Shown here in pieces: positions 30,884 to 38,960 of a DNA stretch of 43,318 nt (its first letter is position 1; each line of letters begins with the position of its first letter). A program made the position numbers and the translations under genes. The notes below the pieces were generated by a model, which was given only the letters and a program-made list of their open reading frames with translations, had not been told where the DNA came from and did no database searches. Location of the stretch: contig JAKARZ010000014.1 in NCBI GenBank assembly GCA_021828405.1, forward strand, positions 1 through 43,318, read 5' to 3'. The DNA comes from Bacillota bacterium. GTDB lineage: Bacteria > Bacillota_E > Sulfobacillia > Sulfobacillales > JAIMBI01.

Positions 30884-32248
30884 TCAGGCGTGGTAGCGTG
30901 CGGCAAGCTCCCGCACAGCCTGGGGAACCAACCGGCTGACGGGCGGCGGAATCAGGGACTCTCCACGGAACCAGTCGTGGACGAGGCGGCTGACGTCCTT
31001 GGGGTGATCGGCCAAACGGGCCGTCACATAGGAGGCAAACTCCTCGGCGCCAGCCTCCTCGGCGTGCGGCAGGTGCAGCCAGTCACGGACCACGCGAAGC
31101 AGGACGGGGCGGCCCAGCAAGGTGTCCAAGACGGCCAGCGCCAGCGCGCCCTTATCCCGGGATACCCGATCCAGCTCGGCGTGGGCGGAAGCGCCCACCA
31201 AGGGCTCGGCCATCGCAGCCGGATCCCAGAGCACTGGCAGGCGGGGCACCAGGGACGCGAAGAAGCCTTGCCCCGGGCGGACCTGCTCCTCGATGAGCGC
31301 CTGCAGGTAATTGGCGAGTCCCTCATGGAAGCGGTCGCGGTCCAGGGGGGTCCAGAAGTGTGCCACCTCATGCGCCAGGGCGGGGAGCATCTGCCGGCTG
31401 GACTGCGGCCCCTCCTGGAGGATGACGTCCCCCAGGTTTTGCGAGCCCCAACCCCGCGGCACCTGGACGATGGACAGCCCGCGTCGGCGCCAGGGAAGCG
31501 GATCGCCAAGCCAATCCCGGAGCGTATCCTCCGTCAGGCGGCAGACCGCCAGGGCGCGTTCCGCCCAGGTCCGATATCCCGGCAGGTAAACGAGGGTGAC
31601 GGCGCCCTCCGCGACACGACGGAAACGCCCAGCAACTACGATGAGCCCTAACGGCGGCGCATCCACCTGAAATGCGCGGGCGGTGCCTCCGGGCACCGCG
31701 CCAGGTACCACCGTCAGCCAGCCATTGGGTACCTCCACGGCGATGTGGGCCGGCGGTGGAACGCTCGCACGCCCCAGAATCGTGTCAAGGCCCTCCGGGC
31801 GGGGTCCGGCCGGCACGGGGTACCAGAGGGACTCGGGGCGCAGGAGGGCGAACTGCCGCTGCACCGAGTCGTGCACATACGGCATGACTTCGCGGTACCC
31901 AACGAGCGGCCCGCCGTAGTGCATAGAGACGTCAATCTCGCCTCCGGGCGCCAGCGGCCGCGGAAGCTCGAGCGTTACCCGGTTCACCTCCATGAACCCG
32001 GCGCGCTGTGGCCTCTGACGGACACGAAGAGGCTCCTCCGTATGCGGCAGCCTCGCTGAGTTCACGGCGAGCAGGCGGTAGAGGTAGAAGACGACCCGGG
32101 CAGCCGTGTCCGAACCTGGATTGCGCACGCGGAGAGTGGCGTGGACCCGCACCTGGCCCGGCGCGTCGGGAATGATGGCGGAGACCGGATGCGGCTCCAG
32201 CAGGAGGGTGAGGTTGAAGGACGCCCACTGGAGTTGCCCACGCGACAT
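30884..32248 (-). CDS. M1-like zinc metallopeptidase homologue
   Basis: A 454-residue protein with a two-part layout like family M1 aminopeptidases. A beta-rich N-terminal domain contains HATLRVRNPGSDTAARVVFYLYR and MEVNRVTLELPRPLAPGGEIDVSMHYGG. The catalytic domain has HEVAH (residues 293-297) and a following glutamate in EGLANYL (Glu309). Only 11 residues separate HEVAH from this glutamate, whereas M1 enzymes have 18, so zinc binding may be altered. The GxMEN exopeptidase motif is not seen; NLGDVILQEG occupies the equivalent place. No signal peptide is visible at the chosen ATG (32248). The open frame extends to 32755, but there it overlaps a promoter and palindrome region. Confidence 0.72.
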   Translation of the reverse strand: MSRGQLQWASFNLTLLLEPHPVSAIIPDAPGQVRVHATLRVRNPGSDTAARVVFYLYRLLAVNSARLPHTEEPLRVRQRPQRAGFMEVNRVTLELPRPLAPGGEIDVSMHYGGPLVGYREVMPYVHDSVQRQFALLRPESLWYPVPAGPRPEGLDTILGRASVPPPAHIAVEVPNGWLTVVPGAVPGGTARAFQVDAPPLGLIVVAGRFRRVAEGAVTLVYLPGYRTWAERALAVCRLTEDTLRDWLGDPLPWRRRGLSIVQVPRGWGSQNLGDVILQEGPQSSRQMLPALAHEVAHFWTPLDRDRFHEGLANYLQALIEEQVRPGQGFFASLVPRLPVLWDPAAMAEPLVGASAHAELDRVSRDKGALALAVLDTLLGRPVLLRVVRDWLHLPHAEEAGAEEFASYVTARLADHPKDVSRLVHDWFRGESLIPPPVSRLVPQAVRELAARYHA

Positions 32249-32413
32249 GACCCACCCCGCCCACGCAAAAGCACACCAACGAACGCGGTAATGCGGAACG
32301 CCTTTAAGCCTACCACGAGGTCGGCCGAACGGGCTTATCCCCTCAGGCCGGAAGGACCCGCCGCGATGGCTGTATGTCTTAGCCGCCTCTAAATGGCCCA
32401 AAAACTGACGGCG

Positions 32414-32442
32414 TTGCCGGTCCCGCCATGGCTGGGTAGACT
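32414..32442 (+). promoter_or_regulatory. sigma-A-type promoter
   Basis: TTGCCG (32414-32419) and TAGACT (32437-32442) are separated by exactly 17 bp. Transcription would start near 32449 and run through the stem-loop and palindromes downstream. Confidence 0.5.
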
Positions 32443-32472
32443 GGCCGTGTGGCCATCTTGAGGGAAAGGAAA

Positions 32473-32517
32473 GCGCCCGGGGCCATGAATGCTTGCTCCA
32501 GGCATTCGCCCGGGCGC
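32473..32517 (+). promoter_or_regulatory. 45-base stem-loop in a leader transcript
   Basis: GCGCCCGGG (32473-32481) and CCCGGGCGC (32509-32517) form a perfect nine-base stem. Inside it AATGC (32488-32492) and GCATT (32502-32506) form a second helix. No T-tract follows, so a structured leader or small RNA is as likely as a terminator. Confidence 0.5.
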
Positions 32518-32524
32518 CTCGTGT

Positions 32525-32545
32525 GGTGAGTCTCACCATGGTGAG
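32525..32545. promoter_or_regulatory. alternating palindrome, possible operator
   Basis: GGTGAG, CTCACC and GGTGAG follow one another with one- and two-base spacers. This makes two overlapping palindromes, as expected for cooperative binding of a dimeric repressor or for an RNA hairpin switch. Confidence 0.45.
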
Positions 32546-32611
32546 TGTAACAAAGTACGTCCTGGAGTCCAAGCCAGAGGCACCGGACGCTTTTATCTGC
32601 GGAGCGCGACC

Positions 32612-32683
32612 GTGAGTAGGTGCCCCGTGTGCGACGGCGCCCTCGTCGTCATCGCGAGTCGTCAAGAAGGCGCCCGCCAATGA
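32612..32683 (+). CDS. possible CxxC micro-protein (or remnant)
   Basis: A 23-residue frame starting at a GTG with GGAG seven bases upstream. It reads VSRCPVCDGALVVIASRQEG and has one CxxC zinc-knuckle half. It lies downstream of the promoter and palindrome region. It may be the start of a frameshifted zinc-ribbon gene, because other frames continue to 32889, or it may be chance. Confidence 0.25.
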   Translation: MSRCPVCDGALVVIASRQEGARQ

Positions 32684-32894
32684 CGTGCCGTGCCGCACCG
32701 CCTGGCAGGCGCTGCTGGACGACGGCACCCGGCACGCAGGCGCAAACCAGCACACCCTTGCGTTGGCTAGGGGAAGTTCGTCATGGCTTTCCGGGGGATG
32801 GATTCCTGTACTCCCACTACTTCTGCGTGCCCCGCGAATGCGCAGTCGGCTTCGTCTGGACGTTCTCTGGACGTTCTAAGGATAGGTGACGGTG

Positions 32895-33446
32895 ATGAGT
32901 CGCAAATGGACCGCTGCCTTGGCCAGCATTGCCGCGGTGGGGTGGATGGCGGCGGGGTGCGGGGCGCAGACCGCAAGTTCCCCGCCCCCAACGTCCCTGC
33001 CTGCGGCAGCGTCGACTCCTGCGGCCCGGTCAATCACGGCCTACCCACCTTTTGCGGGCCACATCAGTGTTTGTTCGCCGACTCGCGAGTCGCAGGCCAG
33101 CCAGCGCTGGCACATCGCCGTGACGGTTTGCTGGAACGGGAGCCTGGACGGATCAAACATAGCCTTTTTAGGCAATCAAGTGGGCCACCCCGTCTGGGCT
33201 TGGACGAAAGGAAACCAGTCTCGCATTTATCGGACGGGGTACCCTCCAACCATTTACCAATTCAGCGGCAACTATGTGTGCCTCGGTTCCTACGAGGCTG
33301 ATTGGGCCATGGCCGTCAATCTCGGGACGGGTCAGCTCATAAATCCGCTCGACGACCCTCAGAGTGCGCGAGAGTGGCGGACGGTCTGCGCGTCGACGAA
33401 TCAGGCGCGCTCGGCCGTCGCAGGAGTTCCCGGTTCTGGACAGTGA
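32895..33446 (+). CDS. lipoprotein of unknown function
   Basis: A 183-residue protein with a lipoprotein signal peptide: MSRKWTAALASIAAVGWMAAGC, in which the lipobox MAAGC puts the lipidated cysteine at residue 22. A Pro/Ser/Ala-rich linker follows. The globular part has aromatic-rich strands such as HIAVTVCWNGSLDGSNIAFLG, HPVWAWTKGNQ and YVCLGSYEADWAMAVNLGTG, with cysteines that could form disulfides outside the cell. I do not recognise the family. The ATG at 32895 has GGATAGGTG upstream. It is probably anchored on the outer face of the membrane. Confidence 0.7.
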   Translation: MSRKWTAALASIAAVGWMAAGCGAQTASSPPPTSLPAAASTPAARSITAYPPFAGHISVCSPTRESQASQRWHIAVTVCWNGSLDGSNIAFLGNQVGHPVWAWTKGNQSRIYRTGYPPTIYQFSGNYVCLGSYEADWAMAVNLGTGQLINPLDDPQSAREWRTVCASTNQARSAVAGVPGSGQ

Positions 33447-33869
33447 GTCGCCTCGCTCTTTGGGGCAACAGTTCCCGTGGGGCGGTCCGACAAACCCAAG
33501 CAGATGGGCTTGAGCGCGATTCCGCCATCCTCCAGACCATCTTGGTGGCCGCAGCGAGAGACACCCTGCACGCCAGGCGCCGCCGGCGTTGTCGCCGCAT
33601 CCTCTGAACACCAGGCTCTCCGGCGTCGTCAGCCTTTGTGTCTCGGCGGGCCAGGACCTGCGGACATCCCCCAGGATCTCAGGGCCTGCTGCCGCCGGAA
33701 AAGCACGCCGCGTCTCCGGTTTGGCCGTTCCACCAACGGCGACCGGTCCTTCCGCGCCATGCCTGCGACCAAGCCATCTACGGCCTGCTGGGGCGACCAC
33801 GCGGTCTGCCTTGCCTTTGTGCCACGGCGCACCTCATAATCGTGAGGCTCGCCGATTGCATGGCCCACC
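33447..33869. other. intergenic region without a convincing gene
   Basis: Open frames on both strands overlap here, none with a ribosome binding site plus a plausible protein. Degraded mobile-element sequence is possible but could not be identified. Confidence 0.4.
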
Positions 33870-33898
33870 TTGACTATCGGATTGTCGGCGCCTACAAT
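33870..33898 (+). promoter_or_regulatory. near-consensus sigma-A promoter of the riboflavin operon
   Basis: TTGACT (33870-33875), a 17-bp spacer and TACAAT (33893-33898) each match the consensus at five of six positions. The start point near 33905 is just before the FMN riboswitch. Confidence 0.85.
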
Positions 33899-33910
33899 AA
33901 GCCCACGACA

Positions 33911-34047
33911 ACCTTCGGGGCACGGTGAGGGGGAAACCCCAATTCCGGATCGGCGGTGATGCGCATAAGCGCCAAGTCCGCGAGCCAATCGGCAGGAACC
34001 GGTGAGAATCCGGTACCGACAGTACAGTCTGGATGGGAGAAGGTGGC
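33911..34047 (+). ncRNA. FMN riboswitch (RFN element)
   Basis: The leader contains the conserved RFN segments in order: CTTCGGGGC then GGTGA, CCGGATCGGCGGTGATG, AGTCCGCGAGCC, CGGTGAGAATCCGGTACCGA, and CAGTACAGTCTGGATGGGAG ending in AAGGTGG. FMN binding to this aptamer normally switches riboflavin genes off. The intrinsic terminator at 34074-34104 provides the expression platform, so control is by premature termination. Confidence 0.96.
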
Positions 34048-34073
34048 GGCCCGTTGAGGGCGCCTCTTCCTTT

Positions 34074-34104
34074 GGTTCCCCCGAAGAGCGGGGGAACTTT
34101 TTTT
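34074..34104 (+). terminator. riboswitch-controlled intrinsic terminator
   Basis: GTTCCCCCG and CGGGGGAAC form a perfect nine-base stem around AAGAG (34075-34097), followed by seven T residues. It lies between the FMN aptamer and ribD. Confidence 0.93.
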
Positions 34105-34119
34105 GTGGGGGTAGTGCGA

Positions 34120-35259
34120 GTGGCCAGTGTCCCGATGCGAGAAGCGCTCAGTCTGGCGCGCCGCGCCGTCGGCCGCACCCATCCGAACCCACTGGTGGGT
34201 GCGGTCATTGTGAGCGCCGGCGGTCGGATTGTCGGCCGGGGGTACCATCACCGCGCGGGACAGCCGCACGCCGAGGCGCTGGCACTGGCCGAGGCGGGCC
34301 CGGCAGCCTGCGGCGGCACGCTCTACGTCACGCTCGAGCCATGCCGGCATACGGGCCGGACCCCGCCGTGCACCGACGCCATCCTGGCGGCCGGACTGTC
34401 CCGCGTGGTGTATGCCCTGCCCGATCCCCGCGCCCCGGCCGCCGGCGGCGGCAAGGTGCTGCAGGCGGCGGGTGTGGCGGTCGAGGTCGGTGACGGGGCC
34501 GAAGCCGCGCTGGCCCAAAACGTGGGGTACCTGTCGTGGACGGTGCGCCGCCGACCCTGGGTGGTGCTGAAGAGCGCCGTGTCCGCCGACGGCAAGGTGG
34601 CGAGCGTGACCGCCGAGTCCAAGTACCTCACCGGCGCCGCCGCGCTGGCGGACGTGCACCGGTTGCGCAACGCCGTTGACGCCATTCTGGTGGGCATTGG
34701 GACGGTGTTGGCCGACGACCCGGCGCTCACCTGCCGGGGCGTTCGGGGGGGCCGGGACCCTGTGCGGGTGGTGCTGGACAGCACCGGGCGGCTCCCCGAG
34801 ACCGCCCGGGTGCTGGACCACGACACAGCGCGGGCGTCCAGCGCACCCACGCTGGTGTACACGGGCCATGGCACAAGTCCCCAATTTGAGCGGCGGGTGT
34901 TTTCCCGCGGCGGAGAGGTGGTTCAGGTGGATGAGAGTGAGCCCGGGCAGGTGGATCTGAAAGCGGTCCTGGCGGACCTCGGGCAGCGCAGCTTGTACAC
35001 CGTGCTAGTCGAAGGGGGGCCGACGGTGCACGCGGCGTTTATCGCCGCAGGCCTGGCCGATGCCTGGCGCACCTACTGGGCGCCCTTGGTGCTGGGGGGC
35101 CCCGCGCCGGGGCCGGTGGGCGGTCCAGGGATCGGGGCGCTCAGGGCGGCGCCGCGCCTGACGCCCCCCCGCGTCACGCGGCTCGGCGTGGACGTGCGCT
35201 CTGACGCATACTTTGAAGCTTCGTGGAAGGAGTTGGTCGCCACATGTTTACCGGGCTAG
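34120..35259 (+). CDS. ribD: bifunctional riboflavin deaminase/reductase
   Basis: RibD deaminates and then reduces the pyrimidine intermediate of riboflavin synthesis. The product is 379 residues. The N-terminal deaminase has the zinc-binding HAE motif in GQPHAEALALAEAG and the PCxxxGxxPPC motif in LEPCRHTGRTPPCTDAI. The C-terminal reductase starts near residue 145 with PWVVLKSAVSADGKVAS and has RNAVDAILVGIGTVLADDP and VEGGPTVHAAF. I chose the GTG at 34120, eight bases after GGGGG; the ATG at 34135 is an alternative. It is the first gene of the operon, under FMN riboswitch control, and overlaps ribE. Confidence 0.96.
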   Translation: MASVPMREALSLARRAVGRTHPNPLVGAVIVSAGGRIVGRGYHHRAGQPHAEALALAEAGPAACGGTLYVTLEPCRHTGRTPPCTDAILAAGLSRVVYALPDPRAPAAGGGKVLQAAGVAVEVGDGAEAALAQNVGYLSWTVRRRPWVVLKSAVSADGKVASVTAESKYLTGAAALADVHRLRNAVDAILVGIGTVLADDPALTCRGVRGGRDPVRVVLDSTGRLPETARVLDHDTARASSAPTLVYTGHGTSPQFERRVFSRGGEVVQVDESEPGQVDLKAVLADLGQRSLYTVLVEGGPTVHAAFIAAGLADAWRTYWAPLVLGGPAPGPVGGPGIGALRAAPRLTPPRVTRLGVDVRSDAYFEASWKELVATCLPG

Positions 35260-35852
35260 TGGAAGCTATCGGAGAGGTGGCGGCCTTTGCCCCCACCGCC
35301 GACGGCGCACGCCTCCGCGTCGCCACGCCGCTGGCTGCCGAACTGGCCGTCGGGGACAGCATTGCCGTCAGCGGGTGCTGCCTGACGGTCGTGAGCCAAA
35401 CGGCCAGCGCGTTTGAGGCGGACGTCACCCCGGTCACGATGGGCGTGACGAATCTGTCCCTGCCCGACCTGGCGGCGGGCGACCGGGTCAACCTGGAGCG
35501 GCCGCTCCGGCTAGGGGACCGGCTGGGCGGCCACGTGGTCACCGGACACGTCGACGCGGTTGCGGTGGTGCTTGACGTTGGGCGACTGGGTGACGGCGAG
35601 ACCAGGCAGGTGGAATGCGCCCTCCCTGCCAGCGGCCGGTCGCTGGTGGTCGACAAAGGCTCCATTGCCGTGAACGGGGTGTCGCTCACCGTCACCGGGC
35701 TGACGCCCCGAGGATTCACGGTGGCCCTCATTCCCCACACGCGCTCCCACACGACGCTGGGAGAGTTGGCCCCCGGCCAGCGCGTCAATCTCGAGTACGA
35801 CCTGATGGGCAAGTACGCCCTGAACCGCATTCCCGAGGAGGTGCCCTCATGA
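35244..35852 (+). CDS. ribE: riboflavin synthase, alpha subunit
   Basis: This enzyme converts two molecules of 6,7-dimethyl-8-ribityllumazine into riboflavin and a recycled pyrimidine. The product is 202 residues with the hallmark N-terminus MFTGLVEAIG and two repeated lumazine-binding barrels: VSGCCLTVVSQTASAFEADV in the first, GGHVVTGHVDAVA and VNGVSLTVTGLTPRGFTVAL in the second. The ATG at 35244 lies inside the end of ribD, with AAGGAG upstream. The stop overlaps the ribBA start as ATGA. Confidence 0.97.
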   Translation: MFTGLVEAIGEVAAFAPTADGARLRVATPLAAELAVGDSIAVSGCCLTVVSQTASAFEADVTPVTMGVTNLSLPDLAAGDRVNLERPLRLGDRLGGHVVTGHVDAVAVVLDVGRLGDGETRQVECALPASGRSLVVDKGSIAVNGVSLTVTGLTPRGFTVALIPHTRSHTTLGELAPGQRVNLEYDLMGKYALNRIPEEVPS

Positions 35853-37111
35853 GTGCAACAGCCAACCCCAGCAAAGCCGCAGTCGGGGCGGCCTCTCCGT
35901 CAGATGCCGACATGGAAGCTAGCATTGCCGCGGTCATCGCTGCGGTGGACGCCATTCGCCAGGGAAAGATGGCGGTGGTACTCGATGACCAGGAGCGCGA
36001 AAACGAAGGCGACCTGGTGATGGCGGCGGATGCCGTCACGCCTTCCGCCATCAACTTCATGGCGCAGCACGGCCGAGGCCTCATTTGCGTCCCCATGACC
36101 GCCGCGCGCCTGGAGCAATTGGACCTGCCCCAGATGGTGGCGACGCCGCAGGATTCCATGCGAACCGCCTTCACCGTGTCCGTAGACGCCCAGCACGGTG
36201 TCACCACGGGAATTTCCGCGGCCGACCGCGCCCGCACCATCCAGGTGCTCATCGATCCGGCCGCCGGGCCTCGGGACCTGGTGCGCCCGGGGCACATCTT
36301 CCCCCTGCGCGCACGGGAAGGGGGCGTGCTGCGCCGCCCGGGCCACACCGAGGCGGCTGTTGACCTGGCCCAATTGGCGGGGCGGGCCCCGGCGGGCATC
36401 GTGTGCGAGATCCTGCGGGCAGACGGCACCATGATGCGCGCGCCCGAACTCCGGCAGTTTGCCCAGCAGCACCAAGTGCCGGTGCTACACATCGCAGACC
36501 TGATTCGGTATCGACTGCAGCACGAGCAATTGTTTGTTCGCGGTGCCGAGAGCCAATTGCCTACGCGGTACGGCTTCTTTACCGCGCGGGCGTATCACGA
36601 GCCTGCGACCGACCTCACGCACTTGGCGGTCATCAAGGGGGATGTGGCCGACGGCCGCCCGGTGTTGGTCCGCGTGCACTCGGAGTGCCTCACGGGCGAC
36701 GTGTTTGGCTCGGCGCGGTGCGACTGCGGCGAACAATTGGACGCCGCCCTCAGCCAAATCGAGGCGGAGGGCCGAGGCGTGGTGCTGTACATGCGCCAGG
36801 AGGGCCGGGGCATTGGGCTCGGCAATAAGATCCGCGCGTACGCGCTGCAGGACCAGGGCATGGACACCGTGGCCGCCAACGTGGCGCTGGGCTTTCCGGC
36901 GGACATGCGGGACTATGGCGTGGGATCCCAGATTCTGTCCGACCTTGGGGTGCGGGAGCTGCGGCTCTTGACCAACAACCCCAGCAAATACTACGCGCTG
37001 GCAGGATACGGCCTCAGGATTGTCGAACGAGTGCCTATTCAGGTCGCACCCCGCGACACCAATGCGGCGTATCTGGCCACGAAGCGTGACCAGATGGGCC
37101 ACTGGCTCTAG
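35849..37111 (+). CDS. ribBA: bifunctional DHBP synthase / GTP cyclohydrolase II
   Basis: This protein supplies both precursors of riboflavin: 3,4-dihydroxy-2-butanone 4-phosphate from ribulose 5-phosphate and the pyrimidine from GTP. The product is 420 residues. The N-terminal RibB domain has DDQERENEGDLVMAAD (from residue 46) and RPGHIFPLRAREGGVLRRPGHTEAAVDL. The C-terminal RibA domain has VHSECLTGDVFGSARCDCGE with the zinc cysteines and MRQEGRGIGLGNKIRAYALQ. The RibB part has an N-terminal extension of about 20 residues. The ATG at 35849 has GAGGAGG upstream and overlaps the ribE stop. Confidence 0.97.
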   Translation: MSATANPSKAAVGAASPSDADMEASIAAVIAAVDAIRQGKMAVVLDDQERENEGDLVMAADAVTPSAINFMAQHGRGLICVPMTAARLEQLDLPQMVATPQDSMRTAFTVSVDAQHGVTTGISAADRARTIQVLIDPAAGPRDLVRPGHIFPLRAREGGVLRRPGHTEAAVDLAQLAGRAPAGIVCEILRADGTMMRAPELRQFAQQHQVPVLHIADLIRYRLQHEQLFVRGAESQLPTRYGFFTARAYHEPATDLTHLAVIKGDVADGRPVLVRVHSECLTGDVFGSARCDCGEQLDAALSQIEAEGRGVVLYMRQEGRGIGLGNKIRAYALQDQGMDTVAANVALGFPADMRDYGVGSQILSDLGVRELRLLTNNPSKYYALAGYGLRIVERVPIQVAPRDTNAAYLATKRDQMGHWL

Positions 37112-37143
37112 CGGGCGCCGGGCGGCGGAGTGAGGGGTGAGCT

Positions 37144-37626
37144 ATGGCACGGTTTCAGGGACGCCTAATGGCCCAGCCCGAGGACCGATTTGTTCTGGTG
37201 GTGAGTCGCTTCAATCGGCAGGTGACGGCGGCGCTGGAGTCCGGCGCGCGAGACTACTGGGAGCGCCAGGGGGTTGACCCGGGCGCCATCGATGTGGTGG
37301 AGGTACCAGGCGCCCTGGAGCTGGCCGTCGCGGTGGAGCACCTCCTGACCCGCGGCTACGCGGGCATCGTGTGTCTGGGGGCCATCATTCGGGGCGACAC
37401 CCCCCACTTCGACTACGTGGCTGCCAACACGGCGGCCCGGCTGGCCGAGTTGGCCGGGAAAAGCCGAGCCCCGGTGGTTTTCGGCGTGCTCACCTGCGAC
37501 ACGATGGAGCAGGCGCGCGACCGCGCGGGGGGAAAAGCCGGAAACAAAGGGGCGGAAGCGGCCGCAGTGGCGCTCGAAATGGCGGACCTAGTGCGCCAGC
37601 TCTCCGCCGAGGGCGTCGAGCCGTGA
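37144..37626 (+). CDS. ribH: 6,7-dimethyl-8-ribityllumazine synthase
   Basis: Lumazine synthase condenses the pyrimidine with dihydroxybutanone phosphate and usually assembles into pentamers or 60-mer shells. The product is 160 residues, normal length. Family motifs are VVSRFNRQVTAALESGARDY, VEVPGALELAVAVEHL, CLGAIIRGDTPHFDYVA with the catalytic histidine, and FGVLTCDTMEQARDRAG. The lysine of NKGAEAA is also conserved. The gene follows ribBA after 32 bp and completes the riboflavin operon. Its TGA overlaps the GTG of the small membrane protein gene. Confidence 0.96.
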   Translation: MARFQGRLMAQPEDRFVLVVSRFNRQVTAALESGARDYWERQGVDPGAIDVVEVPGALELAVAVEHLLTRGYAGIVCLGAIIRGDTPHFDYVAANTAARLAELAGKSRAPVVFGVLTCDTMEQARDRAGGKAGNKGAEAAAVALEMADLVRQLSAEGVEP

Positions 37627-37823
37627 ACGGGGAAGGCCCCATCAACCTGGGGCCATATCTGCGGCGCGTCTGGCAGTATCTCATTGCCATCGCGGTGTTT
37701 GGCCTGGCGGACGGGTTGCTGAGTCAGGTCAACACGTCGTGGGCGCTCGTGCTGCAGGGTGTCGCCATCGTGCTCATGCTGGCCGCCCTCGCCGGGCTCG
37801 TGTGGGCCGCCCGCCGCAAATAG
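37623..37823 (+). CDS. small two-helix membrane protein
   Basis: A 66-residue protein coupled to ribH by a GTGA overlap. Two hydrophobic segments, YLIAIAVFGLADGLL and WALVLQGVAIVLMLAALAGLVW, would span the membrane, followed by a positive tail (AARRK) likely to stay in the cytoplasm. I do not recognise the family. Its place at the end of the riboflavin operon raises the possibility of a link to flavin metabolism, but no flavin transporter features are seen. Confidence 0.6.
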   Translation: MNGEGPINLGPYLRRVWQYLIAIAVFGLADGLLSQVNTSWALVLQGVAIVLMLAALAGLVWAARRK

Positions 37824-38042
37824 CCGCCTTCACCCAGCGCGCTTGGGAATGCGCACTTGTAAGTTGACCATCCGCCGAGGGCCCCGTAGCATCACCAGCA
37901 GCAGGCGCGGCGATCTTTGGCTGCACGCGTCTCGGCCCGCACTCTAAGTGCGGCGACCCGGAACTCAAGGGAGCTGTTCAACGGCGTGCCTGACAACACT
38001 GCCCCGGCGCCTGGCACCGCGACCCCTGATCCGGAGCCCAGC

Positions 38043-38960
38043 ATGCTGATCGTGGTGGGCTCGGGCCCATGGGACGCGGTAGCCGACCTGGACGTGAAGC
38101 GCCTGCTGTTGCTGGCCGCGCGCCGCGGATGGGCGGGTCTGTACTTTGCACCTACCGCGGGCACCGTGGAGGTGACGATCCCGCCCAATCCGCCGGTGAG
38201 CGACGCCGACCTCTTTAGCCGCATCGCCGGCCCATGGGCAGCCGCCCACTCCGTGCGCTGGCAGGCCCTCTCGCTGGGGACGGCGCCGCCGGACCTGATG
38301 GTGGCCGGGGCGCGGCGCTCGCGGCCCGGCTCGGTCATCGAATTCTTGCGGGGACGTGTGCCGCAGGCGGTTGCGCTGGCGGACGGCGACGGGCCGTGGC
38401 ATCACCGGCAGTGCCTGGACAACGGCTGCCTGTGGGATGCGGGACAGCTGGCCGCCCTGCTCCAAGTGTCTCCCCACCGCGAGCTGCCGCTCTCCGTGCC
38501 GGACGGCCTGGACCGGAGCGGCCGACCCGTCGTGCCGGTGCTTGTCGAGAACACACCGGAGGATCAGGCCTTTGTAAAGGTGCTGGCGGCCGTGGGAGGC
38601 GTGTACTGGCGTGCGTTGGGCGGGCGCTATGCCTCACTGCCGCCCGCCCCCTTGCTGCTGGGGGAGTTGCCCACGTGGCGGGCCGTGGTGGTGCCGCCCC
38701 ATCGGGACGCTTTGGGGCATCCCTGGGTGCAGTGGTGGCAGGATGACCTGGCGGACTGGGGCATTCCGGTCATCGGCCGAGTCGATGGGCGTGCCTCCGC
38801 CATGCCGGTGCTGCCCGCCGAGACACCGCGCGACGTGGCGCGGGCGGTGGCCAGCGCGACGCTCAGGCCGCTGAGAAGGCGGCCCGACGAACCTGCCGCC
38901 GCCACGGCGGCCTGGGCGAGGCTCGCGTCCCAAGGAGGCAAAGCATGTCGGAGTTCGTAA
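38043..38960 (+). CDS. protein of unknown function paired with a glycosyltransferase
   Basis: A 305-residue protein that I do not recognise. The start MLIVVGSGPWDAVADLDVKRLLLLAARRGW resembles a nucleotide-binding or GT-B-type N-terminal strand-loop-helix. A later segment, RPVVPVLVENTPEDQAFVKVLAAVGGVYWRAL, has a similar alternating pattern. The region around residues 140-180 has HHRQCLDNGCLWDAGQL, whose two cysteines and histidines are notable. The ATG at 38043 has GGAG six bases upstream; the frame opens at 37917, with possible GTG starts. Its end overlaps the next glycosyltransferase gene by 16 bases, so both probably act in one glycan pathway. Confidence 0.6.
   Translation: MLIVVGSGPWDAVADLDVKRLLLLAARRGWAGLYFAPTAGTVEVTIPPNPPVSDADLFSRIAGPWAAAHSVRWQALSLGTAPPDLMVAGARRSRPGSVIEFLRGRVPQAVALADGDGPWHHRQCLDNGCLWDAGQLAALLQVSPHRELPLSVPDGLDRSGRPVVPVLVENTPEDQAFVKVLAAVGGVYWRALGGRYASLPPAPLLLGELPTWRAVVVPPHRDALGHPWVQWWQDDLADWGIPVIGRVDGRASAMPVLPAETPRDVARAVASATLRPLRRRPDEPAAATAAWARLASQGGKACRSS

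Noticed and set aside
33168..33800. 210-codon minus-strand frame opposite the lipoprotein and following gap
   Set aside because: There is no ribosome binding site or motif, and it is antisense to a gene with a clear lipobox.
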